Below are positions 1 through 5,784 of a stretch of DNA of 8,484 nt, one piece after another. Origin of the DNA: Methylococcales bacterium. GTDB lineage: Bacteria > Pseudomonadota > Gammaproteobacteria > Methylococcales > Methylomonadaceae. A program made the translations under genes and the position numbers. The first letter of the stretch is position 1. Every line of letters starts with the position of its first letter. The DNA is taken from positions 1 to 8,484 of the forward strand of contig JAGLUC010000358.1 in NCBI GenBank assembly GCA_023134955.1. Reading direction: 5' to 3'. The notes beneath the pieces were generated by a model. The model worked only from the letters and a program-made list of their open reading frames with translations, was not told where the DNA came from and did not search any database.

Positions 1-24
1 AACCTGTGGCTTGTTAATAGCCAT
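1..24 (-). CDS. Start of a gene running off the left edge (first 8 codons, unidentified)
   Basis: An ATG at 24-22 opens a frame that reads M-A-I-N-K-P-Q-V and stays open to the window edge. The TAA of the small membrane ORF just upstream is separated from this ATG by a single base (TAA-C-ATG), the spacing seen between translationally coupled genes, which is the main reason to believe the start. A weak purine stretch (AGAAG) lies about 11-12 bases upstream, further than ideal. Eight residues are too few to name a family, so no function is proposed. Confidence 0.3.
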
Positions 25-25
25 G

Positions 26-139
26 TTAATAAATTACTTCTATAGCCCAATACAGACCAAGCAATAAAATTAACAGAAAAGAAATACCCAATATTATTCT
101 GAACTCTGAGCGTGTTTTCTTTGATTACATATCATTCAT
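26..139 (-). pseudogene. Small single-helix membrane peptide ORF with an in-frame stop after codon 4
   Basis: A frame starting at ATG 139-137 reads M-N-D-M, meets a TAA at 127-125, then continues for 32 codons to the TAA at 28-26. The 32-residue part begins with a basic stretch (S-K-K-T-R) and continues with one hydrophobic helix (core ILGISFLLILLLGLYW), ending A-I-E-V-I-Y. That layout is typical of small one-helix subunits of membrane complexes. There is no ATG after the stop; a TTG inside the helix (97-95) is the only in-frame alternative and would remove the basic stretch. The frame may be a gene broken by one mutation (CAA to TAA would restore it), a sequencing error, or chance. Its tight spacing to the next start favours a genuine small gene. 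I do not recognise the family. Confidence 0.22.
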
Positions 140-182
140 TCTCTACTGGTTAAACATCTATTCAAGTCATAACAGTTACAAC

Positions 183-200
183 AAAAGTGGCTACACTTTT
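183..200. repeat. Short perfect hairpin (7-bp stem, 4-base loop)
   Basis: AAAAGTG (183-189) and CACTTTT (194-200) are perfect inverted repeats around the loop GCTA. The stem is flanked by T-rich sequence on both strands, so it could be a weak bidirectional terminator or an operator for the small ORF that starts at 139 on the minus strand. Only the symmetry is directly visible. Confidence 0.35.
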
Positions 201-240
201 AATCGGTTTTTACTGTATTTTCTCGGACTGCTACGGACAT

Positions 241-274
241 AAAAAAACCCTTGAGGCTATAAGCTTCAAAGGTT
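241..274 (-). terminator. Rho-independent terminator after tRNA-Leu
   Basis: On the minus strand AACCTTTGA (274-266) pairs with TCAAGGGTT (254-246) as a 9-bp stem with one G-U pair and an 11-base loop, followed directly by a run of seven or more T (247-241). This is a textbook intrinsic terminator. It lies 35 bases past the tRNA 3' end and ends that transcript, and also any rpoH transcript, because no hairpin is seen between rpoH and the tRNA. Confidence 0.85.
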
Positions 275-308
275 CTAGGTCTTTCTCGGACTTCTCCGAA
301 TTATTCTG

Positions 309-393
309 TGGTACCGAGGGTCGGAATCGAACCGACACTCCCGAAGGAACTGGATTTTGAATCCAGCGCGTCTACCAGTTTCACCACCCCGGC
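309..393 (-). tRNA. tRNA-Leu, anticodon CAA
   Basis: The 85-base gene starts with GCCGGGG at 393 and ends with an encoded CCA at 311-309. The acceptor arm pairs GCCGGGG with CCTCGGT, leaving G-U pairs at the first and fifth positions. The anticodon arm is CTGGA-TTCAAAA-TCCAG, giving anticodon CAA, which reads the leucine codon UUG. A long variable arm (TTCCTTCGGGAGT region) marks it as a class II tRNA, as expected for leucine. The T arm reads GTCGG-TTCGATT-CCGAC. It sits just after rpoH with its own strong -10 box and a terminator behind it. Confidence 0.97.
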
Positions 394-404
394 ACAGATC
401 AAGT

Positions 405-433
405 ATTATAGGTAAATTTTAGTTATTGTTCCA
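405..433 (-). promoter_or_regulatory. Promoter of tRNA-Leu
   Basis: On the minus strand a perfect -10 box TATAAT (410-405) is preceded, with a 17-base spacer, by the poorer -35 hexamer TGGAAC (433-428). Transcription would begin near 398, about five bases before the mature tRNA end. The box lies entirely between the rpoH stop and the tRNA. Confidence 0.6.
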
Positions 434-446
434 GTATTTTTTATGA

Positions 447-1304
447 TTATGCTTCTAAAACAACAGCTGCCTTTAATTTTTTCATGGCATTTTTCTCTAA
501 CTGCCTAATTCGTTCAGCTGATACATTATAACGGGCTGCCAAATCATGTAAGGTTGCTTTATTTTCTGATAGCCAACGGCTATTTAAAATATCTTGACTA
601 CGCTCATCTAAATCTGACATTGCTTTAGACAATAGCCCTTCTTTATGCCCTTTCCAGTCAGCATTTTCTAATAATAATGCTGGATCAGCTTCGTGTTGCT
701 CTAAATAATTAACGGGGGCTGAAATATTATCTTCTGATGAGTCACCTGTTGGCATATCAAATGACATATCACGACCATCTAAGCGTTCTTCCATTTCATA
801 AACAATTTTCAGCGCTACATTTAGATTTTCTGCAATAGCTTCTGCATCATCTTTTGAAAGCCAGCCTAATCCTTTTTTTGATTTTCTTAAATTAAAGAAT
901 AATTTACGCTGTGCTTTGGTAGTCGCTACTTTGACGATGCGCCAGTTTTTTATCACATATTCATGGATTTCTGCTCTGATCCAGTGAACAGCAAATGAAA
1001 CCAAACGCACTCCTACTTCTGGGTCAAAGCGTTTGACTGCTTTCATTAAACCTACATTACCTTCTTGCATAATATCGGCTAATGGCAAACCATAACCACT
1101 GTAGCCTCTTGCAACATGTGCAACAAAGCGAAGATTTGACATAATTAATGAACGCGCGGCTTCAAGATCGCCATGATCTCTATATTGCACTGCCAAGTCA
1201 TATTCTTGCTCTGGTGTCAGTTTTGGCGTATGACTCACTGTACTCAGATATGAATCAAAGCTTCCAACTGATAAATTAGTAGGTAAAGCCAACGTGTTAC
1301 TCAT
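447..1304 (-). CDS. rpoH: Heat-shock sigma factor RpoH (sigma-32)
   Basis: Directs RNA polymerase to heat-shock promoters (chaperones and proteases). The 285-residue length is normal for the family. Region 2 is intact (about 55-125, including SNLRFVAHVA, QEGNVGLMKAV and RLVSFAVHWIRAEIHEYV), followed by the diagnostic RpoH box QRKLFFNLR at 132-140, which separates RpoH from RpoD and RpoS. A region 4.2 helix-turn-helix lies at about 251-277 (LAARYNVSAERIRQLEKNAM). The start is the only reasonable one: ATG with a weak TGAG ribosome-binding site 7 bases upstream. It follows ftsX on the same strand with an 80-base gap that carries a perfect CIRCE operator, so it is probably transcribed from its own HrcA-controlled promoter in addition to any read-through from ftsEX. 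No terminator is visible before the tRNA gene downstream. Confidence 0.98.
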   Translation of the reverse strand: MSNTLALPTNLSVGSFDSYLSTVSHTPKLTPEQEYDLAVQYRDHGDLEAARSLIMSNLRFVAHVARGYSGYGLPLADIMQEGNVGLMKAVKRFDPEVGVRLVSFAVHWIRAEIHEYVIKNWRIVKVATTKAQRKLFFNLRKSKKGLGWLSKDDAEAIAENLNVALKIVYEMEERLDGRDMSFDMPTGDSSEDNISAPVNYLEQHEADPALLLENADWKGHKEGLLSKAMSDLDERSQDILNSRWLSENKATLHDLAARYNVSAERIRQLEKNAMKKLKAAVVLEA

Positions 1305-1334
1305 AAAAGTCTCATAATTTAGTAAGCTGTAATT

Positions 1335-1361
1335 TTAGCACTCAACTAATGAGAGTGCTAA
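1335..1361 (-). promoter_or_regulatory. CIRCE operator (HrcA binding site) in front of rpoH
   Basis: The arms TTAGCACTC and GAGTGCTAA are perfect inverted repeats separated by exactly 9 bases, identical to the CIRCE consensus bound by the heat-shock repressor HrcA. The element ends 30 bases before the rpoH start codon. On the minus strand a candidate -10 box TATATT (1365-1360) abuts it, which would place the transcription start inside the operator, but no convincing -35 is seen. The site implies that rpoH transcription is repressed by HrcA and released on heat shock. Confidence 0.9.
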
Positions 1362-1384
1362 TATATTATTAAGTTCAACTTAAT

Positions 1385-2356
1385 CTATTCTGGCTTTATT
1401 TGTCTAATTTGATACCTCAACACTACCCAGGCTCCTATTACGCCTAGCAATGAGGTAATGCCTAATAAATAAACTGTCTCATTAATGCCTAAATAAAGCA
1501 CATCAAAAGCACCGTTATAGAGGATAGATAATTTTTCTATAGGGTTTTGTAAAGTATTCATCATTACCATCACTAAAAACCAGGCGACAACTCCTGAGAA
1601 AAAACCTAACCAAAATCCTGTATACAAAAAAGGTCTTTGTATAAATGAATGCGTTGCTCCCACTAATTTAGAGATTAAAACTTCGTCTCGCCTATTTTGC
1701 AGTTCTAGTCGAATGGTATTCCCTGTAATAAACAGAACTGCAAATCCAAGTAATATTGATAATAAAAACACCCCTCTCTCTATAATCTGCATAATTGTTT
1801 GTAAGCGTTTAATCCATTGCATATCCATTTGTGCAAAATCTACCTGCGAAAAGTGATTGAATTTTTTCATCAATACCTCAACACCTTGTACATCACCTAA
1901 GGTATTTTTCGGTAGTACCTGTATCACTGCGGGCAAGGGGTTTTTATCTAGCATATTTAAAGCATCACCGAATCCGCTATACACTTTAAACTCTTCTAAA
2001 GCCTGGAATTTAGATATAAATTTAACCTGTTCTACATTATTATTGTTACGAATTTTATCAGCCAGTTTTTGGGCAGATGTATCACTTACATTGGATTTCA
2101 GGAATAATGAGATTTGATTGGTTGATTCGATATTTCCTGTTAATTGCTGCATATTAACAACAATCAAATAAAATCCAGATGCTAATGAAATGGCAATAGC
2201 CATCACAATAATGGTCATGGCTGAGGTAAATGGATTTCTAACCAGGCGACCAAGGCTTGAAAACAGAGCATGTGCATGGATATGCAAATAAGCCTGTGAT
2301 TTATCAGAAAGTTCACCATTTCCTTTGCTTTGACGTTGACGCAATTTATTTTCCAT
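1385..2356 (-). CDS. ftsX: Cell division ABC transporter permease-like protein FtsX
   Basis: Membrane partner of FtsE; the FtsEX complex sits at the division septum and activates periplasmic peptidoglycan hydrolysis. The 323-residue protein has the family layout: a cytoplasmic N-terminus with many polar residues (1-43), TM1 at about 45-67, a periplasmic domain at 68-192, then TM2 (about 194-212), TM3 (244-267) and TM4 (293-315). The conserved cytoplasmic loop after TM2 (GNTIRLELQNRRDEV, then ISKLVGATHSFI) is diagnostic. The start codon lies two bases after the ftsE stop, so the pair is translationally coupled. Downstream is the rpoH regulatory gap. Confidence 0.95.
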   Translation of the reverse strand: MENKLRQRQSKGNGELSDKSQAYLHIHAHALFSSLGRLVRNPFTSAMTIIVMAIAISLASGFYLIVVNMQQLTGNIESTNQISLFLKSNVSDTSAQKLADKIRNNNNVEQVKFISKFQALEEFKVYSGFGDALNMLDKNPLPAVIQVLPKNTLGDVQGVEVLMKKFNHFSQVDFAQMDMQWIKRLQTIMQIIERGVFLLSILLGFAVLFITGNTIRLELQNRRDEVLISKLVGATHSFIQRPFLYTGFWLGFFSGVVAWFLVMVMMNTLQNPIEKLSILYNGAFDVLYLGINETVYLLGITSLLGVIGAWVVLRYQIRQIKPE

Positions 2357-2358
2357 AT

Positions 2359-3015
2359 TTAACTCGCAACTAGCTGGCCATGATCAAGCACCAAAGATCT
2401 ATAGCCCATCCTTGTTAACAAATCAATATCATGACTGGCAATCAGCACTGTTACACCAACTTGTTGAAACTGTTCAAATAAATGCATAATCTCCGCTGAT
2501 AACTCAGGGTCTAAATTACCTGTAGGTTCATCAGCCAGGATTAATCTAGGTTTATTGACAACAGCTCTGGCTATGCCGACTCGCTGCTGCTCTCCTCCTG
2601 ATATAGCAAAAGGGTATTTTTTTTCTTTACCTAATAGTCCAACTTTATCTAGAGCCGCTCTTACTCTTCGTGCAATTTCATGACGACCATAACCAGAAAC
2701 AATCAAGGGTAAAGCAACATTGTCAAAAATCGTTCTATCTTGTAATAATTTATTATCTTGAAAAATAAGTCCTAATTTTCGGCGAACAAAAGGAATATGC
2801 CTTTCTTTTACTTTATTTAGATTTTGACCATCTAATAAAATTAGCCCCCGACTACACAACTCCATCATGGCAATGACTTTGAGCAAAGTACTTTTACCCG
2901 CACCTGAGTGACCCGTTAAAAAAACCATTTCACCTTTTTCTAAATGAAAACTCACATCTAGCAAAGCATCGCCTGCATTTGGGTATCGTTTACTTACATG
3001 GTCAAATTTAAGCAT
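2359..3015 (-). CDS. ftsE: Cell division ATP-binding protein FtsE
   Basis: Cytoplasmic ABC-type ATPase that powers FtsX in the divisome. At 218 residues it has the usual length. The Walker A motif is GHSGAGKST (35-43), the Q-loop is LIFQD (Q86), the signature is ISGGEQQR (138-145, Ile replacing the usual Leu), Walker B is LILADE (158-163, catalytic E163), and the H-loop His is H195 in ASHD. All residues needed for ATP hydrolysis are present. It is the first gene of the ftsE-ftsX pair here. The upstream gene is the CtaA-FtsY fusion, but a 185-base gap with a REP-like palindrome separates them, so ftsE may have its own promoter. I see no strong -35/-10 pair and no clear ribosome-binding site in that gap. 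Confidence 0.97.
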   Translation of the reverse strand: MLKFDHVSKRYPNAGDALLDVSFHLEKGEMVFLTGHSGAGKSTLLKVIAMMELCSRGLILLDGQNLNKVKERHIPFVRRKLGLIFQDNKLLQDRTIFDNVALPLIVSGYGRHEIARRVRAALDKVGLLGKEKKYPFAISGGEQQRVGIARAVVNKPRLILADEPTGNLDPELSAEIMHLFEQFQQVGVTVLIASHDIDLLTRMGYRSLVLDHGQLVAS

Positions 3016-3200
3016 ATTTTTAATATCAATCTATTACCATCATTAAGATAAGTTTTCCGCAGTCTTAATGTAACAATCACAACCACCAGCATCTTGCTTC
3101 GGGTGACACTAAGGTTTTAACCTTTAATTCCTTGGTTCCGCTCTGCTGCATCAAGGCTACATTTATTTTAAAATATCCATCACACAAAAATATTGAACTG
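3016..3200. other. Intergenic gap between ftsE and the ctaA-ftsY fusion
   Basis: The gap holds no supported gene. It contains the REP-like palindrome at 3130-3160, a short inverted repeat AAGGTT-TT-AACCTT (3111-3124), a 12-base perfect AT palindrome TATTTTAAAATA (3164-3175) and an imperfect CACC/GGTG stem near 3081-3104. No T-tailed terminator is evident after the fusion gene, so the palindromes may instead end or stabilise its transcript. Confidence 0.5.
3130..3160 (-). repeat. REP-like palindrome with GTAG head (copy 1)
   Basis: On the minus strand the 31-base element starts with GTAG, then CCTTG, a 17-base centre rich in GCAG/GCGG, and the complementary CAAGG. The GTAG tetranucleotide followed by an imperfect palindrome is the format of repetitive extragenic palindromes mobilised by RAYT transposases. 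A second element of the same length and ends occurs at 6920-6950. No RAYT gene is in the window. Confidence 0.6.
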
Positions 3201-5183
3201 TTAGTCTTTTACAAACAAAGCGTCAACAAAGGTTTCTGCATCAAAATCTTGTAGGTCATCTATCCCCTCACCTACACCTATATATCTAATGGGCAAACCA
3301 AACTGGTTTGCCAAGGCAAAAATAACCCCACCTTTTGCAGTGCCATCAAGCTTTGTTAATGCTAATCCTGTTAATTCAACAGATTCATTAAATATTTTTG
3401 TCTGTGATATAGCATTTTGTCCTGTTCCTGCATCAAGAACCAATAAAACTTCATGGGGTGCAGTTTCATCAACTTTACTCATAATTCGTTTTATTTTGCT
3501 TAACTCTTCCATCAGGTTTGACTTGGTATGTAGACGACCTGCTGTATCGGCAATTAAAACATCAACGCCTTTTGCTTTAGCTGATTGCACACCATCATAA
3601 ATAACCGAGGCTGAATCTGCCCCTGTATGCTGAGCTACCACATGAATATTATTTCTTTCTCCCCACACTTCAAGCTGCTCTACTGCCGCTGCTCTAAATG
3701 TATCCCCCGCAGCTAACATAACACTATGTCCCTGGGCTTGTAATCGTTTTGCCATTTTACCAATTGTGGTAGTTTTACCTACGCCATTAATTCCCACTAC
3801 TAAAATCACAAAGGGTGAATCTTGTTCTGGAATTTCAAGCAATTGATTGGATGGTTTTAAAATATCCAGCAAAATTTGTTTTAAAGCCACTTCAAGAGCT
3901 TCACCATCATTTAATTGGTGTCGTTCCAAACTCTCAGTTAATTTAGCAATAATTTCAGTGGTAACACTGACACCAATATCAGCTATTAACAAACTAGATT
4001 CAATTTGTTCTAGCAAGTCTTCATTTATTTCTTTTTGTCCTAAAGGAATAGTCGATAAAACATCGCCTAACCCCGTACGCGTTTTCTGTAACTGTGTTTT
4101 TAATCTTAAATAAAGTGATTCACTGCTTGGTTCAACATAGCCAACTTCTATGGTTTTAGAAACTGCCTGCTCAACAGTTTCTAATAATGCTTCATCGACA
4201 ATACTGTATTTGCTATAAAAACTAATAGCAATTAATGGCAACATTAACAACACAGCCATTGCATTATGAGCAACTGCCATCCATAAAGGTAATTCAAGTT
4301 TGACACTAAATATACCCAATAAAAGTTGCACTAATAACAGACCACTTAAAAACAAACCTGCTTTTTTAAGCTGTTTTGATTGATTCTCAGATGTGGCATT
4401 TAACATCACCCAAGTAAGTAAGATAAAGCAGACTAAAGCCCCTACTCTGTGCATCCAATGTATTGCAACTTGTCCATCAAATGACAATACACCTGCATAG
4501 CCAGTTCTCAGTCCTGAAAATAAATCCAGCGCACTCAGATAATCAACCATTGGCAGCCAGCTACCGTTACATTTTGGAAATTCAGCACAAGCCAATCCAG
4601 CAAAATTGGTGCTCGTCCATCCTCCTAAAATAATCTGCAAAAATAATACAAACATTGCAAACCCAGTAAACAAGCGTAACCCTAGTCCTCCTGCTTTTTT
4701 AGTTAATTCAACCTGTGGATGAACTCTTAAATAAATCCAATAAATCAGCCAAAAAGTGATAAAGCCTAGCAGTAAATGTGCTGTCACAATAATCGGCATG
4801 ACCTTCATAGTCACTGTCCACATACCTAATGCGGCTTGTAACCCCACTAATACTAATAATAAACTAGTCGAAGTTACTGAAGCTAATCGACATTTTTTTT
4901 GTGTCCAGGCTGTAACTGCCAAAATTAAAACCAATATACCCAAAACACCTGCGACATATCGGTGTGTCATTTCTTTCCAGGCTTTGCTTATATTTAATGG
5001 ACTTTGAGGAAAGTTCTGTTCGGCTTGGGCTTTAAATTCAGCATCATCACTAATAACAGCCTTGCCATAACACCCTGGCCAGTCTGGGCATCCTAATCCT
5101 GCATCTGACAGACGCACATAAGAGCCTAAAATAATAACTATCAGTGCTAAAACAAGGGTAAATAAAGTTGCTTTTCTAAACAT
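3201..5183 (-). CDS. Heme A synthase (CtaA/COX15) fused in frame to signal recognition particle receptor FtsY
   Basis: Numbering is from the ATG at 5183; an in-frame TTG at 5195 would add four residues and overlap the preceding gene. Residues 1-326 are a complete COX15/CtaA, which oxidises heme O to heme A. It has eight membrane helices, a first loop with a cysteine pair (C32-PDWPG-C38), the E71-MT-H74-R motif, H136, a second cysteine pair (C199, C205), H242/H245 and H306, covering the expected heme-ligand histidines of both four-helix halves. Residues 327-353 are a short acidic linker. Residues 354-660 are the FtsY NG GTPase, which receives the ribosome-nascent chain-SRP complex at the membrane: an amphipathic helix (354-372), the N domain, then G1 GINGVGKTTT (464-473), G2 DTFRAAA (494-500), G3 DTAGR (546-550), G4 TKLDG (610-614) and GVGEG (636-640). 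No stop codon or stand-alone ftsY start lies at the junction; the last in-frame ATG before it (4244-4242) is inside the final helix. CtaA ends in the cytoplasm, so the topology suits FtsY. Most of the usual acidic A domain is missing. Confidence 0.94.
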   Translation of the reverse strand: MFRKATLFTLVLALIVIILGSYVRLSDAGLGCPDWPGCYGKAVISDDAEFKAQAEQNFPQSPLNISKAWKEMTHRYVAGVLGILVLILAVTAWTQKKCRLASVTSTSLLLVLVGLQAALGMWTVTMKVMPIIVTAHLLLGFITFWLIYWIYLRVHPQVELTKKAGGLGLRLFTGFAMFVLFLQIILGGWTSTNFAGLACAEFPKCNGSWLPMVDYLSALDLFSGLRTGYAGVLSFDGQVAIHWMHRVGALVCFILLTWVMLNATSENQSKQLKKAGLFLSGLLLVQLLLGIFSVKLELPLWMAVAHNAMAVLLMLPLIAISFYSKYSIVDEALLETVEQAVSKTIEVGYVEPSSESLYLRLKTQLQKTRTGLGDVLSTIPLGQKEINEDLLEQIESSLLIADIGVSVTTEIIAKLTESLERHQLNDGEALEVALKQILLDILKPSNQLLEIPEQDSPFVILVVGINGVGKTTTIGKMAKRLQAQGHSVMLAAGDTFRAAAVEQLEVWGERNNIHVVAQHTGADSASVIYDGVQSAKAKGVDVLIADTAGRLHTKSNLMEELSKIKRIMSKVDETAPHEVLLVLDAGTGQNAISQTKIFNESVELTGLALTKLDGTAKGGVIFALANQFGLPIRYIGVGEGIDDLQDFDAETFVDALFVKD

Positions 5184-5187
5184 CAAT

Positions 5188-5784
5188 TTAACCAACCTGT
5201 GAAATTCTTAATAATTTTTTCAGGTCTCTTTTAACCTTATAGGGATCAAACCCAGCTTCATACTGCATCATAAAATTGCCTAGAGGATCCATTAAAAACA
5301 GCATACCTTCAGGTATATCTTCATTCCTTATTTTTTTTAGTTTTTCAAGCAATGCTAACTTGGGCATTGATCTTAATAATCGAGCATCATCTTTCCACCA
5401 TTGCTTAGCCAGATCAGTATCAACTTTTGCCATAACCAGCACTAACCGACGAATACGGGTTAAATCTTTATTCATCATCAGTCTTAATTGTTTTGTCTTA
5501 TGAATCGCTTGCTGACAAAGTTCATTACAATCATTATTAGGGATAACATTAACCAATACCCAATGTCCGCGTATTTCCTTCATATTTTCTACTGAAAATT
5601 CATCAAACCCAACAAAATCAGTGAATTCAGTGGTTACTATCGGTGTAATTAACTGCCCATTATTAGTGCCACCTCCCATCCAGCTTGCATTACTGGATAA
5701 ATACATGGCAATAGCGAAGGGAATAATCGACATTGAAAAAATTATGATAATGGTTCGGTTATTTTTTTTATATTGTTCTGTCAT
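5188..5784 (-). CDS. Membrane-anchored thioredoxin-fold (SCO-like) protein of the cytochrome oxidase assembly locus
   Basis: The product is 198 residues from the ATG at 5784; a TTG at 5805 would give 205 but overlaps SURF1 by 38 bases. One membrane helix near the N-terminus (about 12-31) anchors a periplasmic domain. That domain has a hydrophobic strand (WVLVNVI) followed by C86-NEL-C90 and a helix, then LFLMDPLGNFMMQYEAGFDP near the end, the general plan of SCO/SenC thioredoxin-fold copper chaperones. The CxxxC spacing matches SCO, but no histidine follows in the last hundred residues, so the third copper ligand of true SCO proteins is missing. It may be a redox or structural assembly factor. 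It overlaps the end of SURF1 by 17 bases and ends 4 bases before the ctaA-ftsY ATG, so the three genes form one operon. Function is inferred from fold resemblance and context. Confidence 0.65.
   Translation of the reverse strand: MTEQYKKNNRTIIIIFSMSIIPFAIAMYLSSNASWMGGGTNNGQLITPIVTTEFTDFVGFDEFSVENMKEIRGHWVLVNVIPNNDCNELCQQAIHKTKQLRLMMNKDLTRIRRLVLVMAKVDTDLAKQWWKDDARLLRSMPKLALLEKLKKIRNEDIPEGMLFLMDPLGNFMMQYEAGFDPYKVKRDLKKLLRISQVG

Noticed and set aside
394..446. Separate rho-independent terminator for rpoH before the tRNA
   Set aside because: The 53 bases contain no stem of useful length with a T-run; the first credible terminator is at 241-274, after the tRNA.
1857..2117. Plus-strand ORF of 86 codons inside ftsX
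   Set aside because: It is antisense to a clearly conserved gene, has no ribosome-binding site and no recognisable protein features.
3289..4113. Plus-strand ORFs antisense to the FtsY part
   Set aside because: They mirror the coding phase of the fusion gene and have no motif or start signal of their own.
4125..4205. CtaA-FtsY join as a frameshift artefact of two separate genes
   Set aside because: In the other frames the candidate ATGs near the junction (for example those reading ATG-AAG-CAT-TAT-TAG and ATG-TTG-AAC) hit stops within a few codons, and the linker stays in phase with both domains. A single-base error would not restore separate genes. A misassembly cannot be excluded from sequence alone.
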